Origin: a virus
DNA: 37,550 nt
Reading direction: 5' to 3' (one strand)
IMG/VR virus record: IMGVR_UViG_3300035212_000171
Coordinates: 1-37,550 of that record
Part shown: in pieces, positions 30,723-37,550 of the stretch
Numbering within the stretch: position 1 is the stretch's first letter
Layout: each line of letters starts with the position of its first letter
Notes under the pieces: model-generated
The model's database searches: none
Told to the model about the DNA's origin: nothing
The model's input: only the letters and a program-made list of their open reading frames with translations
Position numbers and translations under genes: made by a program

Positions 30723-31000
30723 CTGACATCATAGACGAACGCGAGAAGACACACGGCGATTATTATCAAGTGTCTATGATGGCTCAGTCGTTAAAAGACG
30801 CTATGCGTCATGGAAAAAATTGGGAGGAACTTGATGATCCTCAACGCGAATCGCTAGAGATGATCGCCAGCAAGATTGGCCGCATCCTGTCAGGCAACCC
30901 GCACGAGATTGATCACTGGCGTGACATCGCGGGCTACGCCACGCTGATCGAGCGGTGGCTTACACCACCGGCTGACCTCGAAACCAAGTCTGACCGTTGA
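30719..31000 (+). CDS. DUF6378-like phage protein
   Basis: A 93-residue protein with the conserved pattern EREKTHGDYY, QSLKDAMR, QRESLEMIASKIGRILSGNP and DHWRDIAGYATLIERW. This family is widespread in phages and unassigned; the acidic and His residues suggest metal binding, possibly of the nucleotide-pyrophosphohydrolase (MazG-like) type, but that is speculative. Its end overlaps the convergent metallophosphoesterase by 41 bp. Confidence 0.76.
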   Translation: MTDIIDEREKTHGDYYQVSMMAQSLKDAMRHGKNWEELDDPQRESLEMIASKIGRILSGNPHEIDHWRDIAGYATLIERWLTPPADLETKSDR

Positions 31001-31916
31001 TCACGCGGCAGAACTCCGGCTCGAGCAACATGCCGCTAGGTGCAAAGTGCAATACCACAAAACCCTGTGACCAGTTCACAGGGTTGTCCTCCGCATAAGC
31101 GAACTTGTCGTTCTCGGGTCCGTAATCCGAAAGCGTGCCGCACTCTACGCCCCATCGAAGGCCATTGTAGTCCGCAAACATGGTAGCCTGGAGCCGATGC
31201 GTGTGGCCGGTCACAATCGACTTGCCGCTCTTCAACGTGTTATTGTAGGCCCCGTGCACCCCTTGATGAATGCGGTGCTTTACCACCGTGTGCTCATTCA
31301 GCCACAGGCTTGTACAGAACTGCCACGCAGGGAAGTGGTGGGCGATGTCGAATCCTTGAACCTGTACATATTCCGGCGCTGCTTGCGCCAGCCTCGCCAT
31401 GAAACGATTGTCGTGATTGCCGTCTGTCCACATAAGATAGCAGCCGGGAGGCGCATAAGCCTCGATCTCTGCGTGACGTTCCTTGACGGCTTCTAGTTCC
31501 TCGGCCACGCTAGGTGTCTGTACACGAGCGCCTGGAGGATGACGGCTGATCTTTGCACCGTCGAAGCTGTCGCCGTTCATGATGACCATCGAAGGCTGCA
31601 AGTCCTTGATGATCTCGATCATGGCCGCAAACGCCTTGCTGCGTTCTCCCGGCCAGAAATGCCCATCGCTGCCGATGATGACGGAGCCGACAACATTCTC
31701 CTTTAAGGCGCGGAAACCTTTTGTCGGTACCTCAATCTTGACGCGCTTGGCTGGCTGCGAGATCGTGTTCAGAATGATTCCATGCTTGCGCTCAAGGCTA
31801 TCCCGTCGAGCGTTGACGCCTCGCAGGTTGAGGCCCAATTCTTTGGCTATGGCAGACGGTGAACCTAGACGCTTCCATGCGTCAATGAATTCTTGATCGG
31901 AGTATTTCTGAACCAT
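30960..31916 (-). CDS. Calcineurin-like metallophosphoesterase with N-terminal HTH
   Basis: A 318-residue phosphoesterase. The first ~45 residues look like a helix-turn-helix (DAWKRLGSPSAIAKELGLNL). The catalytic part has GSDGHFWPG (Asp84, His86), NGDSFDG (about 114-120), GNHD (166-169) and TGHTHR, the two-metal set of the family. Possible substrates are nucleic acids or nucleotides. It is the last gene of the leftward late transcript, and its 3' end overlaps the convergent DUF6378 gene. Confidence 0.85.
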   Translation of the reverse strand: MVQKYSDQEFIDAWKRLGSPSAIAKELGLNLRGVNARRDSLERKHGIILNTISQPAKRVKIEVPTKGFRALKENVVGSVIIGSDGHFWPGERSKAFAAMIEIIKDLQPSMVIMNGDSFDGAKISRHPPGARVQTPSVAEELEAVKERHAEIEAYAPPGCYLMWTDGNHDNRFMARLAQAAPEYVQVQGFDIAHHFPAWQFCTSLWLNEHTVVKHRIHQGVHGAYNNTLKSGKSIVTGHTHRLQATMFADYNGLRWGVECGTLSDYGPENDKFAYAEDNPVNWSQGFVVLHFAPSGMLLEPEFCRVINGQTWFRGQPVV

Positions 31917-31919
31917 TTG

Positions 31920-32168
31920 CTACTCCTGCACGCGGCGAAAGTTGAGCCGCCAGATCACATCTGCAACTTGCTTGCCGAGATTGTCGATCTGCTTTTCTTC
32001 TGCTTCTGGGAAGACAAGATGTGCCACTTCGTGAGCGGCAATCTCCAAGAGCAGCTTCGGCTTCTGGAGAAGGCGCGGGTCTAGCTGGATGTGGTCTTCA
32101 CCAATATAGGCCCAGCCCCAGGCACGCTCGCAGGTCTTCCACTCGATGGTGATCTTGCGTCGTGCCAT
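31920..32168 (-). CDS. HExxH mini-metalloprotease-like protein
   Basis: An 82-residue protein carrying HEVAH (residues 46-50) in the setting LLLEIAAHEVAHLVFPEAEE, a zincin-type active site. ATG 32168 follows AAGAGGT. SprT- or ImmA-like peptidases are larger, so this is a minimal domain. It may be a protease or a degenerate zinc protein. Its place after the lysis genes gives no clear role. Confidence 0.66.
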   Translation of the reverse strand: MARRKITIEWKTCERAWGWAYIGEDHIQLDPRLLQKPKLLLEIAAHEVAHLVFPEAEEKQIDNLGKQVADVIWRLNFRRVQE

Positions 32169-32172
32169 AGTG

Positions 32173-32403
32173 TTACCTCTTGCATCGCTTCCGATGATGA
32201 TCCCACTCTCCGCCACGGCGGATACAATCACGCCACTCCTGTTCCTTCTCAGGCATCATCCGCTTCATTAAAAACGGCAACGATGCCTTGAACATAACAA
32301 CGCCAAGGCCGAACCAGAAAGATGGCCTTTGAGCGACGAGAAAGCCGCCAGCGCCAATGCCGATCAACAGCACGACGATGGCGGCAATCTCGATCCAGTT
32401 CAC
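32173..32403 (-). CDS. Lysis-cassette membrane protein
   Basis: A 76-residue protein with a strong N-terminal transmembrane segment (IEIAAIVVLLIGIGAGGFLV) and a second hydrophobic stretch (SFWFGLGVVMFKASLPFLM). It ends in a basic, soluble tail (RRGGEWDHHRKRCKR). GTG 32403 overlaps the holin stop (GTGA). It resembles accessory proteins beside phage holins and may be a second holin, an antiholin or a spanin-like factor. None of these can be chosen from sequence. Confidence 0.62.
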   Translation of the reverse strand: MNWIEIAAIVVLLIGIGAGGFLVAQRPSFWFGLGVVMFKASLPFLMKRMMPEKEQEWRDCIRRGGEWDHHRKRCKR

Positions 32404-32561
32404 TTCTTGGCCCAGATAGACCAGCCAGCGGCGAAGATGACGCCGAGCGCGCCAATGATCTCATTCATGGCAGTTGCATCAATGACTCCGGTACCGACAA
32501 CATAGCCGCCACCAGCTGCGAGAACTGCGCGAACAACGCCCCAAACCATTTCTTTTGTCAT
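32400..32561 (-). CDS. Putative holin, Pam3 gp28-like
   Basis: A 53-residue protein with two hydrophobic segments (VVRAVLAAGGGYVVGTGVI and EIIGALGVIFAAGWSIW) joined by a short polar turn and ending KK. This size and layout match small phage holins of the Pam3 gp28 kind. ATG 32561 overlaps the stop of the endolysin relic (TGATG) and has AAAGGA before it. The coupling was presumably to the endolysin itself before the HNH gene arrived. Confidence 0.72.
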   Translation of the reverse strand: MTKEMVWGVVRAVLAAGGGYVVGTGVIDATAMNEIIGALGVIFAAGWSIWAKK

Positions 32562-32611
32562 CACTTGCTTCCTTTGGTTGTGCCGGGATATTGCTTCCAC
32601 GGCAGTTGGTT
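32561..32611 (-). pseudogene. Relic of an endolysin C-terminus
   Basis: The frame NQLPWKQYPGTTKGSK-stop overlaps the end of the HNH gene and runs to TGA at 32561-32563. It copies the end of the intact endolysin (QLPWAQYPGTKK). The 36 bases 32573-32608 match 32993-33028 at 28 positions by direct count. It has no start of its own. It is best read as the original or a heterologous endolysin tail separated from the gene by HNH insertion. Confidence 0.75.
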
Positions 32612-32993
32612 ATCGACGTTTAATACCAGTTTGGCGCTCTAGTTCGCGGCGGCTATAGTATAGCACGCCGTCAAAAACAATCGGGTGGCAAAGTCGACGG
32701 GAACCCGTTCTAAAACTGTGCGACGTGTTTTCGCTTGCGGTCACGTACTCAAGATTTTCTACGCGATTATCACGTTTATCGCCGTTCTTGTGGTTTACAG
32801 TCATGCCATTCGCTAGGCCAAAAAACGTTTCCGCAACAACACGGTGAACGGTAATTTTTATGTGACGCTCATCTTTCTTGCAGCTAAGACGCAAGTATCC
32901 ATACCTATCAAGATGCGGGGAGCGCAGCCCGCGCGGGCCGTATATTTCGCCGTTCTCAGTGGCCCATAGAGGAAGGGTAGGATGCTTTTTCAT
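32610..32993 (-). CDS. HNH homing endonuclease
   Basis: A 127-residue HNH endonuclease. The core reads ITVHRVVAETFFGLANGMTV then NHKNGDKRDNRVENLEYVTA, giving the H...N.H.NG..D.R..NLE pattern of HNH_3 enzymes. A C-terminal segment (SRRELERQTGIKRR) resembles the start of a NUMOD-type DNA-binding module and may be shortened. ATG 32993 overlaps the endolysin stop (ATGA). It is a likely mobile gene within the lysis cassette. Confidence 0.86.
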   Translation of the reverse strand: MKKHPTLPLWATENGEIYGPRGLRSPHLDRYGYLRLSCKKDERHIKITVHRVVAETFFGLANGMTVNHKNGDKRDNRVENLEYVTASENTSHSFRTGSRRLCHPIVFDGVLYYSRRELERQTGIKRR

Positions 32994-33403
32994 TTTTTTG
33001 TGCCCGGATATTGCGCCCAAGGAAGCTGGAAGTGGGGGCCGTCCCGAAATTTAGGCCAATCCGCCCCGGCCTCTAGCAACACGCTCTCAGCCTTTGCCGC
33101 TGCCTTCATTCGCTTGGCCAGGCTATCGTATAAAGGCCAGTCCCAGCGCACCTGGCCTTTGATCGTGCAAGCCAAATCAACAGCGTGTGAAAAACCATTT
33201 GCCGCAGGAATATGGCGAGACCGTAACGTCTTTGATGCGCCCTTCGCTTTGAGTATTTTCTGCTCCTCAAGAGTGCGAACGCCGCAGGTGACTATGAAGC
33301 CTGTGTCGGCATCCTTCCAATCGCCAGCGCATCGATTGACCACACGCACCAGATCGGGATGAACGCCTTTCAGCTTGGCGAAGGATGCGCTGTTAAGCTT
33401 CAT
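32990..33403 (-). CDS. Endolysin, M15-family L-alanyl-D-glutamate peptidase
   Basis: A 137-residue T5-Lys-like endolysin that cleaves peptidoglycan stem peptides. Zinc ligands are His64 in SRHIPAANGF, Asp76 in SHAVDLA, and His124 in RDGPHFQLPW. The N-terminus lacks a signal peptide, so release requires the holin. ATG 33403 overlaps the upstream membrane gene. Its last 12 codons are duplicated downstream of the HNH gene, so the present C-terminus may be a substituted one. Confidence 0.9.
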   Translation of the reverse strand: MKLNSASFAKLKGVHPDLVRVVNRCAGDWKDADTGFIVTCGVRTLEEQKILKAKGASKTLRSRHIPAANGFSHAVDLACTIKGQVRWDWPLYDSLAKRMKAAAKAESVLLEAGADWPKFRDGPHFQLPWAQYPGTKK

Positions 33404-33642
33404 TTGCGTAGTGCCTCCTCGATGCTGTCAAGTTTCAACATGATGGCCCGCGTTGTCTCGCGGATCTCCTTGATCTCGCGGTCGTGGGCCGTGCGCGCAG
33501 TCTCGGTCTGCGCTTGCAAGACGGCGATGGCCGTCTCGTGCTGCTGCTGGTTCCGGTAGATTACCCACACGAACGCAGCCACAGGCATGATAATCCACTG
33601 CATGATCGCGTTTAGAACCTTGAGTGTTTGATCGTCAATCAT
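33400..33642 (-). CDS. Single-pass membrane coiled-coil protein in the lysis cassette
   Basis: An 80-residue protein with one N-terminal transmembrane helix (IMQWIIMPVAAFVWVIYR) and a long charged coiled coil (AVLQAQTETARTAHDREIKE, LDSIEEAL). It lies immediately before the endolysin, so it could be an i-spanin-like or holin-accessory factor. No lipoprotein partner with a lipobox was found. Confidence 0.64.
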   Translation of the reverse strand: MIDDQTLKVLNAIMQWIIMPVAAFVWVIYRNQQQHETAIAVLQAQTETARTAHDREIKEIRETTRAIMLKLDSIEEALRK

Positions 33643-33651
33643 GTCAATGTC

Positions 33652-34260
33652 TCACGGAGAAGAGGCATATTCGCGGCGGCGGAACATCCAGATTTTACCT
33701 GAGTCAATACTGCCCGCAGCAAATCTAACACGAACATTCAAGACTTTTTGAATAGTACTTAACGCTGCGGCACCAGCAATCGCAGAAACCGAAAGAGCAC
33801 TTCCCCATGAAGCTGGCGCAAAATGAATAGACCCACTTATGCGAGGGAAAATTATGTCAACATTAAAATACACTTCTGAACTAGCTGAACTAGATGGAAA
33901 TGATCCAATACTCACCCATGTTGCAGATGTTTCTTTGTAAAGCTCAACAATTAGAGTTGTTGAACTTGCATTATTATGAGAGATTTCTACTCCAAAAATT
34001 CTATATTCATAGCCATCTGTGAAATTTGGACTGGTAATATTTGCTTGGACTCCATTTACAGCGAAATCATAAATCAATCCAGTCTTGCCATCACCAATGG
34101 ACACCTTATCATGCGGATGCCACCCAGATACCATGACAGGAGCGCCAGAAGATGCTTCTGCAATAGCCGAAGGATTGTCGCGCAATGCCGTTACGGTCGT
34201 GCTGGACGGAATGCCGCCGACGGCAACCGCTGCGTTTGATATGCTCGTCCATGTTGTCAT
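33652..34260 (-). CDS. Virion or tail-tip protein, beta-rich
   Basis: A 202-residue protein after the tail hub. ATG 34260 overlaps the hub stop (TGATG); a GTG three codons upstream is possible. It is Ser/Ala/Thr-rich with repeated strands (VMVSGWHPHDKVSIGDGKTG, GYEYRIFGVEISHNNASSTT) like a carbohydrate-binding or fibre domain. Local A+T content is higher than in the hub gene, so it may be a recently exchanged host-specificity module. Function is inferred from position. Confidence 0.58.
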   Translation of the reverse strand: MTTWTSISNAAVAVGGIPSSTTVTALRDNPSAIAEASSGAPVMVSGWHPHDKVSIGDGKTGLIYDFAVNGVQANITSPNFTDGYEYRIFGVEISHNNASSTTLIVELYKETSATWVSIGSFPSSSASSEVYFNVDIIFPRISGSIHFAPASWGSALSVSAIAGAAALSTIQKVLNVRVRFAAGSIDSGKIWMFRRREYASSP

Positions 34261-36059
34261 CAAAGCCACCTATACGGTTGAGGAGTACCGCTCAAGTCAT
34301 TACCACTATCATCGAGCCAGCGCCACGGCTGGGCAACGCCATTGCCATCAAGACCAGCATCCGTGAGCCAAGACCAAATCACGCCACCCTTCTCGTTGTC
34401 TTCCGCCGTGAACCGATATGTCAGACCGTTCCGGGCTACTTCTGCCGAGGTGATGAGCCATTCGCCATCGCGCGGCGCACCTGTAAAATCGACATCAAGA
34501 TAATGCCTTATCTGGACAACCGATCCGGTCCAGATATTCGCTGCATCCTTGGCCGATAGGTCGAAGGTGATTTCCTTGCGAACATCCGAGAAGCGGTCAA
34601 GATAGTTCTGGGCCAAGGAGTTGGCGATTGCCTGTGTGCTAATGAACCGGCAGAACAATTCCCTGATCTGCGGCTCACCACCATATTGCACTTGCTTCAG
34701 AACATCGATGTAGACCGAGACGCGGGAATAATTGCTCTTCTCGGTTACGCTCGGGATCGGCGTGCGTTGCAAATAGTAGACATGTGTCTGAGATGCACGC
34801 TCTTCCGGCTTCTCCTCGATTGAGAAGCTGCCAGCAACAATCGCATCGTCATCAGTCAAAAGCGTAGGTGACGGCTGCGGCCTGACCGGCTCCATGAGAA
34901 TCTTCTGGACTCGCTCGTCCCACCACAGGTTGGAGACTGCCTGGAGGCATACCTCGGCTAGGAGTTCTTCGATCTTGTCGGGATCGGTGATCCAAGCGGT
35001 GAAATTGTAGTCTGGCCGATATGTTGTCTTTGCTGTCGCCCAATCCGCGAAGTTGATGTACTTCGCAGGGATGCCGCCCCAGTTGACAAGAAGGTCATAG
35101 AGGATTTCATGGAATGGCGTGGCGTTGTAGTAGATCACACGTTGCACGCGGTCGTTCTGACTTTGAGCCGCTGCCGTTGTTCCGGCCAGACCGCGTGTCA
35201 GTCCGTCGAAATAAATGTTTCCGCCAGTCGTTTCATAACGCTGGGCATATTGGATTACCTCGCTGTTGATCCTGACATAGCCAGCCGTAGGATAGTCGCT
35301 CAAGGTTGCGCCAGCCACGGTCATGGCTGTTGCTACGTTCGTGATGTTCGAGGCCAGTTCTCCACGGCTCAGATACGGTGCCGTCAGGTTAGTGTCGGTG
35401 ATCTTTCGCAGGATGTCCTTGGCCGTGATCGAAACGCCATTGCGACCAGCGTCGATCTTCTCAATCACATATTCCCGCTGCGTCATGACCGAAAGCGGTT
35501 CGCCTATCAGCCCTTCGTAGATGTTCAGCGTGTATCCGATGTGATACGGATTGCGGGCAAGCCACTTGCTCCAGAAGCTGCCGATCTGATCCGGATCATA
35601 AGCCCTCGTGGAAACGTAGGGATCGGTGCCAACGTCATTCCAAGGGAAGTCCTTGATGCGGACATTGCTCACTGCGCGATAGCCTAGCGGGCTTTTATTG
35701 CGCGATCCAGAGGCCACGTTGAGGACGGTCGGAGCCGTCTGATAGTTCTGCATCGCCGGGATCGCGAGTGCGGGCTGGTAAATGTAATCAATCAGGAACG
35801 GATCGCCCGCTTCCGTGGTGAGCGTGTTGCTATTCTCGGTCAGCAGATTGGTGTTGTTATCTTGCCACTCGTAAACATCATCATTGACGAATCGCAGCGT
35901 CAGTGACTTGCTTAGATCAAGAGCCGACAGGAACTTGCAGGTGCGATCCGTGTTCCAACAGGCATCGCCCGTTGCATTGCACGGCGAGACGCCGAAGGTG
36001 CGTGAGCAGAGCGGCTGGATGATCTCGACAATCTCGACGGGGCGCGCTGCAAAGGTCAT
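34260..36059 (-). CDS. Tail hub/tip protein with N-terminal four-Cys motif
   Basis: A 599-residue protein following a tail-tip component. The opening has C18, C27, C34 and C41 in LCSRTFGVSPCNATGDACWN and TDRTCKF, a motif shared by tail-tip proteins of several siphoviruses and reminiscent of the Fe-S or zinc site of lambda-like L proteins. The rest is large and beta-rich, and ends with a repeat-like tryptophan segment (AQPWRWLDDSGNDLSGTPQP). It is the best candidate for the central baseplate hub that opens the tail at infection. Confidence 0.72.
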   Translation of the reverse strand: MTFAARPVEIVEIIQPLCSRTFGVSPCNATGDACWNTDRTCKFLSALDLSKSLTLRFVNDDVYEWQDNNTNLLTENSNTLTTEAGDPFLIDYIYQPALAIPAMQNYQTAPTVLNVASGSRNKSPLGYRAVSNVRIKDFPWNDVGTDPYVSTRAYDPDQIGSFWSKWLARNPYHIGYTLNIYEGLIGEPLSVMTQREYVIEKIDAGRNGVSITAKDILRKITDTNLTAPYLSRGELASNITNVATAMTVAGATLSDYPTAGYVRINSEVIQYAQRYETTGGNIYFDGLTRGLAGTTAAAQSQNDRVQRVIYYNATPFHEILYDLLVNWGGIPAKYINFADWATAKTTYRPDYNFTAWITDPDKIEELLAEVCLQAVSNLWWDERVQKILMEPVRPQPSPTLLTDDDAIVAGSFSIEEKPEERASQTHVYYLQRTPIPSVTEKSNYSRVSVYIDVLKQVQYGGEPQIRELFCRFISTQAIANSLAQNYLDRFSDVRKEITFDLSAKDAANIWTGSVVQIRHYLDVDFTGAPRDGEWLITSAEVARNGLTYRFTAEDNEKGGVIWSWLTDAGLDGNGVAQPWRWLDDSGNDLSGTPQPYRWL

Positions 36060-36841
36060 CAGTAATATCCCGTGACGCCAAGGCTGACAGAGCGATAAGC
36101 CTTGATGCCCATATTCACCGGTTCAACGTCTCGGTCGGTCCAGACGAAGCCGACATCGGTTGTGATCTTGGATGGATTGCCAGCGATGAAGAATGGCTGC
36201 AATGGCAGCGTCTTGGCGAACGGCTCGAAGTAGGTATCGTACCAAGCCGTTGTCAGATATTCCCAATCGTAAGATGTGGTGACGGCACGCCTCTTGATGA
36301 TTCGCCCAAGCCATTGGCCGGTCTCGGAGAACTGTTGCTGTGCTTCGGTGACGCGGTTTAGGTTGAGCGGCCTATGCCCTCCGTAGATTGGGATTGGCAT
36401 TTGCAATGCAGCGCCCGCGCGGATGATGCCGATTGCGATGTCCGTGCCATCGTTCACGTTCACTCGCACTTCGCGTACGGTGTATAGTGCTCCAGCGTTG
36501 TTAAAGAATGCTGCGATGGTCGAGTTGTCGGTTGGCGAGATCGTCGCACGAGTTGTGTGACCACCGCCGACTGTTGCCGCCGTGGAGATTGTCACCACCT
36601 TGCCAGATAGGTTGTGCGCTGCAATAAAGACGCAATCGATAGATACGTCTGCCGCTGCCACAAGCGTCCAGTTATTCGAGCCTGGTGCAAGCTCCCATCG
36701 CTGAGATGTGTAGTCATTGGCAGCATAAGCCGGATTGGTTCCATCTCCAGAGACAGTGTCGGTTATCATGTCCCACAAGATGCGGGCATGGTTTAGCGGC
36801 TCATTCGTGGAGACGGTATATCCGGCTGTGCTTATGGTCAC
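36059..36841 (-). CDS. Distal tail/tail-tip component
   Basis: A 260-residue protein between the small fibre-like gene and the hub. GTG 36841 overlaps the upstream stop (GTGA) and its own stop overlaps the hub start. The first half is a beta sandwich (SQRWELAPGSNNWTLVAAAD, VTISTAATVGGGHTTRATIS). The second is more helical and ends VGFVWTDRDVEPVNMGIKAY. Position and size fit a distal tail protein that links tube to hub. No family signature was recognised with confidence. Confidence 0.62.
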   Translation of the reverse strand: MTISTAGYTVSTNEPLNHARILWDMITDTVSGDGTNPAYAANDYTSQRWELAPGSNNWTLVAAADVSIDCVFIAAHNLSGKVVTISTAATVGGGHTTRATISPTDNSTIAAFFNNAGALYTVREVRVNVNDGTDIAIGIIRAGAALQMPIPIYGGHRPLNLNRVTEAQQQFSETGQWLGRIIKRRAVTTSYDWEYLTTAWYDTYFEPFAKTLPLQPFFIAGNPSKITTDVGFVWTDRDVEPVNMGIKAYRSVSLGVTGYY

Positions 36842-37443
36842 GGCGTTCCTGCCATTTCGATCCAGTTAGTTCCGTCACAAACAAGCAATGCCCATGCGCC
36901 GTCTGTCGCTGGTAAAATAGGAGTGCTGGCTGATCCACCTTCACGCGGCACAACATTAGACGATGCAGACACAACGGTAAACGCTTGAATAGTAGAGATC
37001 ACGAGAATGCGACCAGCACTAGAAGCGGCGGCAGGAAGCGTGATTGTATTAGGTGATGATCCACGATTAGAGATGATGAATGTCACACCAGCTGCGACCG
37101 TGTAGTCTGTTGTTACAGTCACCGGAGGGGAAAGGGCAAACGATCCGTTCACCTGTAGTTTCGCCGTTGGCGTTGCCGTGCCGATGCCAACGCGGTCCGT
37201 GGATGCGTCCACGAAGACAAGGTTGGCGTCTGTGTCGCCCTCGATGCGTTGGTCTACGTCAGCGCCAGCATCGTTGAAGACGTTGGCCCCTGCGAATGAT
37301 GCAGCCGGGACATTCTGAAACAACTCCGCGCGCGTCTGCTTCTTGGTCTCTGGGACACTTGTGTCCACCACCACATAGAGATCATCGGTGGCCGTGTTGG
37401 CCCCGGTCAGTGCTGATAGTGCGCTGATCTTGATGTCTGCCAT
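36838..37443 (-). CDS. Small fibre-like tail protein with one GIGT repeat
   Basis: A 201-residue protein directly after the tape measure, whose TGA overlaps its ATG (TGATG). It opens MADIKISALSALTGANTATD, a common N-terminus in phage fibres, contains the unit STDRVGIGTATPTAKLQVNG as in the large 6583-8097 fibre, and ends in a beta-rich part (NWIEMAG). It may be a tail-tip fibre or fibre-attachment protein. Confidence 0.68.
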   Translation of the reverse strand: MADIKISALSALTGANTATDDLYVVVDTSVPETKKQTRAELFQNVPAASFAGANVFNDAGADVDQRIEGDTDANLVFVDASTDRVGIGTATPTAKLQVNGSFALSPPVTVTTDYTVAAGVTFIISNRGSSPNTITLPAAASSAGRILVISTIQAFTVVSASSNVVPREGGSASTPILPATDGAWALLVCDGTNWIEMAGTP

Positions 37444-37550
37444 CAGGCTATCACTCCGCGAATTGTGCCGCCGTTGCGCTGCGTGCTGTTAAGCTGGTCG
37501 ATGAACTGTCTGGCGAACTTCTCGCCAAAGCCCATCGGATCATTCATCAT
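37443..37550 (-). CDS. Tail tape-measure protein, C-terminal part
   Basis: This is the continuation of the gene that starts at 1716. From position 1 the frame passes to 37499 and reads DQLNSTQRNGGTIRGVIA before TGA at 37443-37445. Positions 37500-37550 repeat window bases 1-51 and are counted once. The stop overlaps the next gene start (TGATG). Confidence 0.86.
   Translation of the reverse strand: MMNDPMGFGEKFARQFIDQLNSTQRNGGTIRGVIA
37500..37550. repeat. Right copy of terminal overlap
   Basis: Identical to bases 1-51. See the left copy for the reasoning on circularity; the non-redundant genome ends at 37499. Confidence 0.93.

Noticed and set aside
32561-33028. A group I intron carrying the HNH gene within the endolysin
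   Set aside because: The endolysin already has a complete C-terminus and stop before the HNH gene, and the downstream copy repeats codons instead of continuing them. No intron core structure was recognised.
1-37550. tRNA genes, CRISPR arrays and insertion sequences
   Set aside because: I looked for cloverleaf-like segments, regularly spaced repeats and transposase motifs and saw none. A dedicated covariance-model search would be needed to exclude a divergent tRNA.

Overview
This window is the complete genome of a tailed bacteriophage, a siphovirus of the HK97 capsid type. The last 51 bases repeat the first 51 exactly, so the molecule closes into a circle of 37,499 bp. The tape-measure gene runs across the artificial junction. 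G+C looks moderately high (roughly mid-to-upper fifties in most genes), and several families resemble those in phages of Alphaproteobacteria, but the host is an inference and nothing here proves it. I see no integrase, no long CI-type repressor, no tRNA genes and no CRISPR array.

Layout. (1) A divergent control region near 22.8 kb separates two transcription directions. (2) Rightward, 22.87-31.0 kb is an early replication and recombination block: Sak4-like ATPase, DUF669 protein, AlpA-like regulator, Cas4-like PD-(D/E)XK nuclease, SF2 helicase and VRR-NUC nuclease. These are followed by small accessory genes, including an exported lytic transglycosylase and several Cys-rich microproteins. (3) Leftward, 22.8-19.7 kb carries a Cro-sized HTH protein, a short cytosine-C5 methyltransferase-like protein and a large primase-polymerase/DUF3987 protein, ending in an intrinsic terminator. 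(4) A 475-bp non-coding region (19.25-19.72 kb) holds two perfect TTGCA-N6-TGCAA sites and an AT-rich core flanked by a 9-bp inverted repeat. (5) Leftward, 19.2-17.2 kb contains small unknown genes and a regulator that joins an XRE-type HTH to a sigma-70 region 4, ending at a second intrinsic terminator. (6) Leftward from 17.16 kb to position 1, and on through the junction from 37.5 to 30.96 kb, is the late operon. Its order is HTH, ParB-like protein, Mom-type DNA modification enzyme, TerS, TerL, portal, Mu-F-like protein, protease, capsid, fibres, connector and neck proteins, two tail-tube paralogues, frameshifted tail chaperones, tape measure, tail tip, lysis cassette, and finally an HExxH miniprotein and a metallophosphoesterase.

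How it works together. Most genes overlap their neighbour by ATGA, GTGA or TGATG, so translational coupling is pervasive. The prim-pol/DUF3987 protein, the SF2 helicase and the recombinase/nuclease set suggest self-primed, recombination-assisted replication using a host polymerase. The XRE-sigma4 protein lies just before the late operon and is the best candidate for a late switch. Mom is placed late, as in phage Mu, and would modify progeny DNA against restriction.

The least ordinary features are the ParB-zinc knuckle/Mom pair in locally A+T-rich DNA, the HNH gene inserted in the lysis cassette with a duplicated endolysin tail downstream, the XRE-sigma4 regulator beside a terminator that contains a promoter-like sequence, and the repeat-rich non-coding region.
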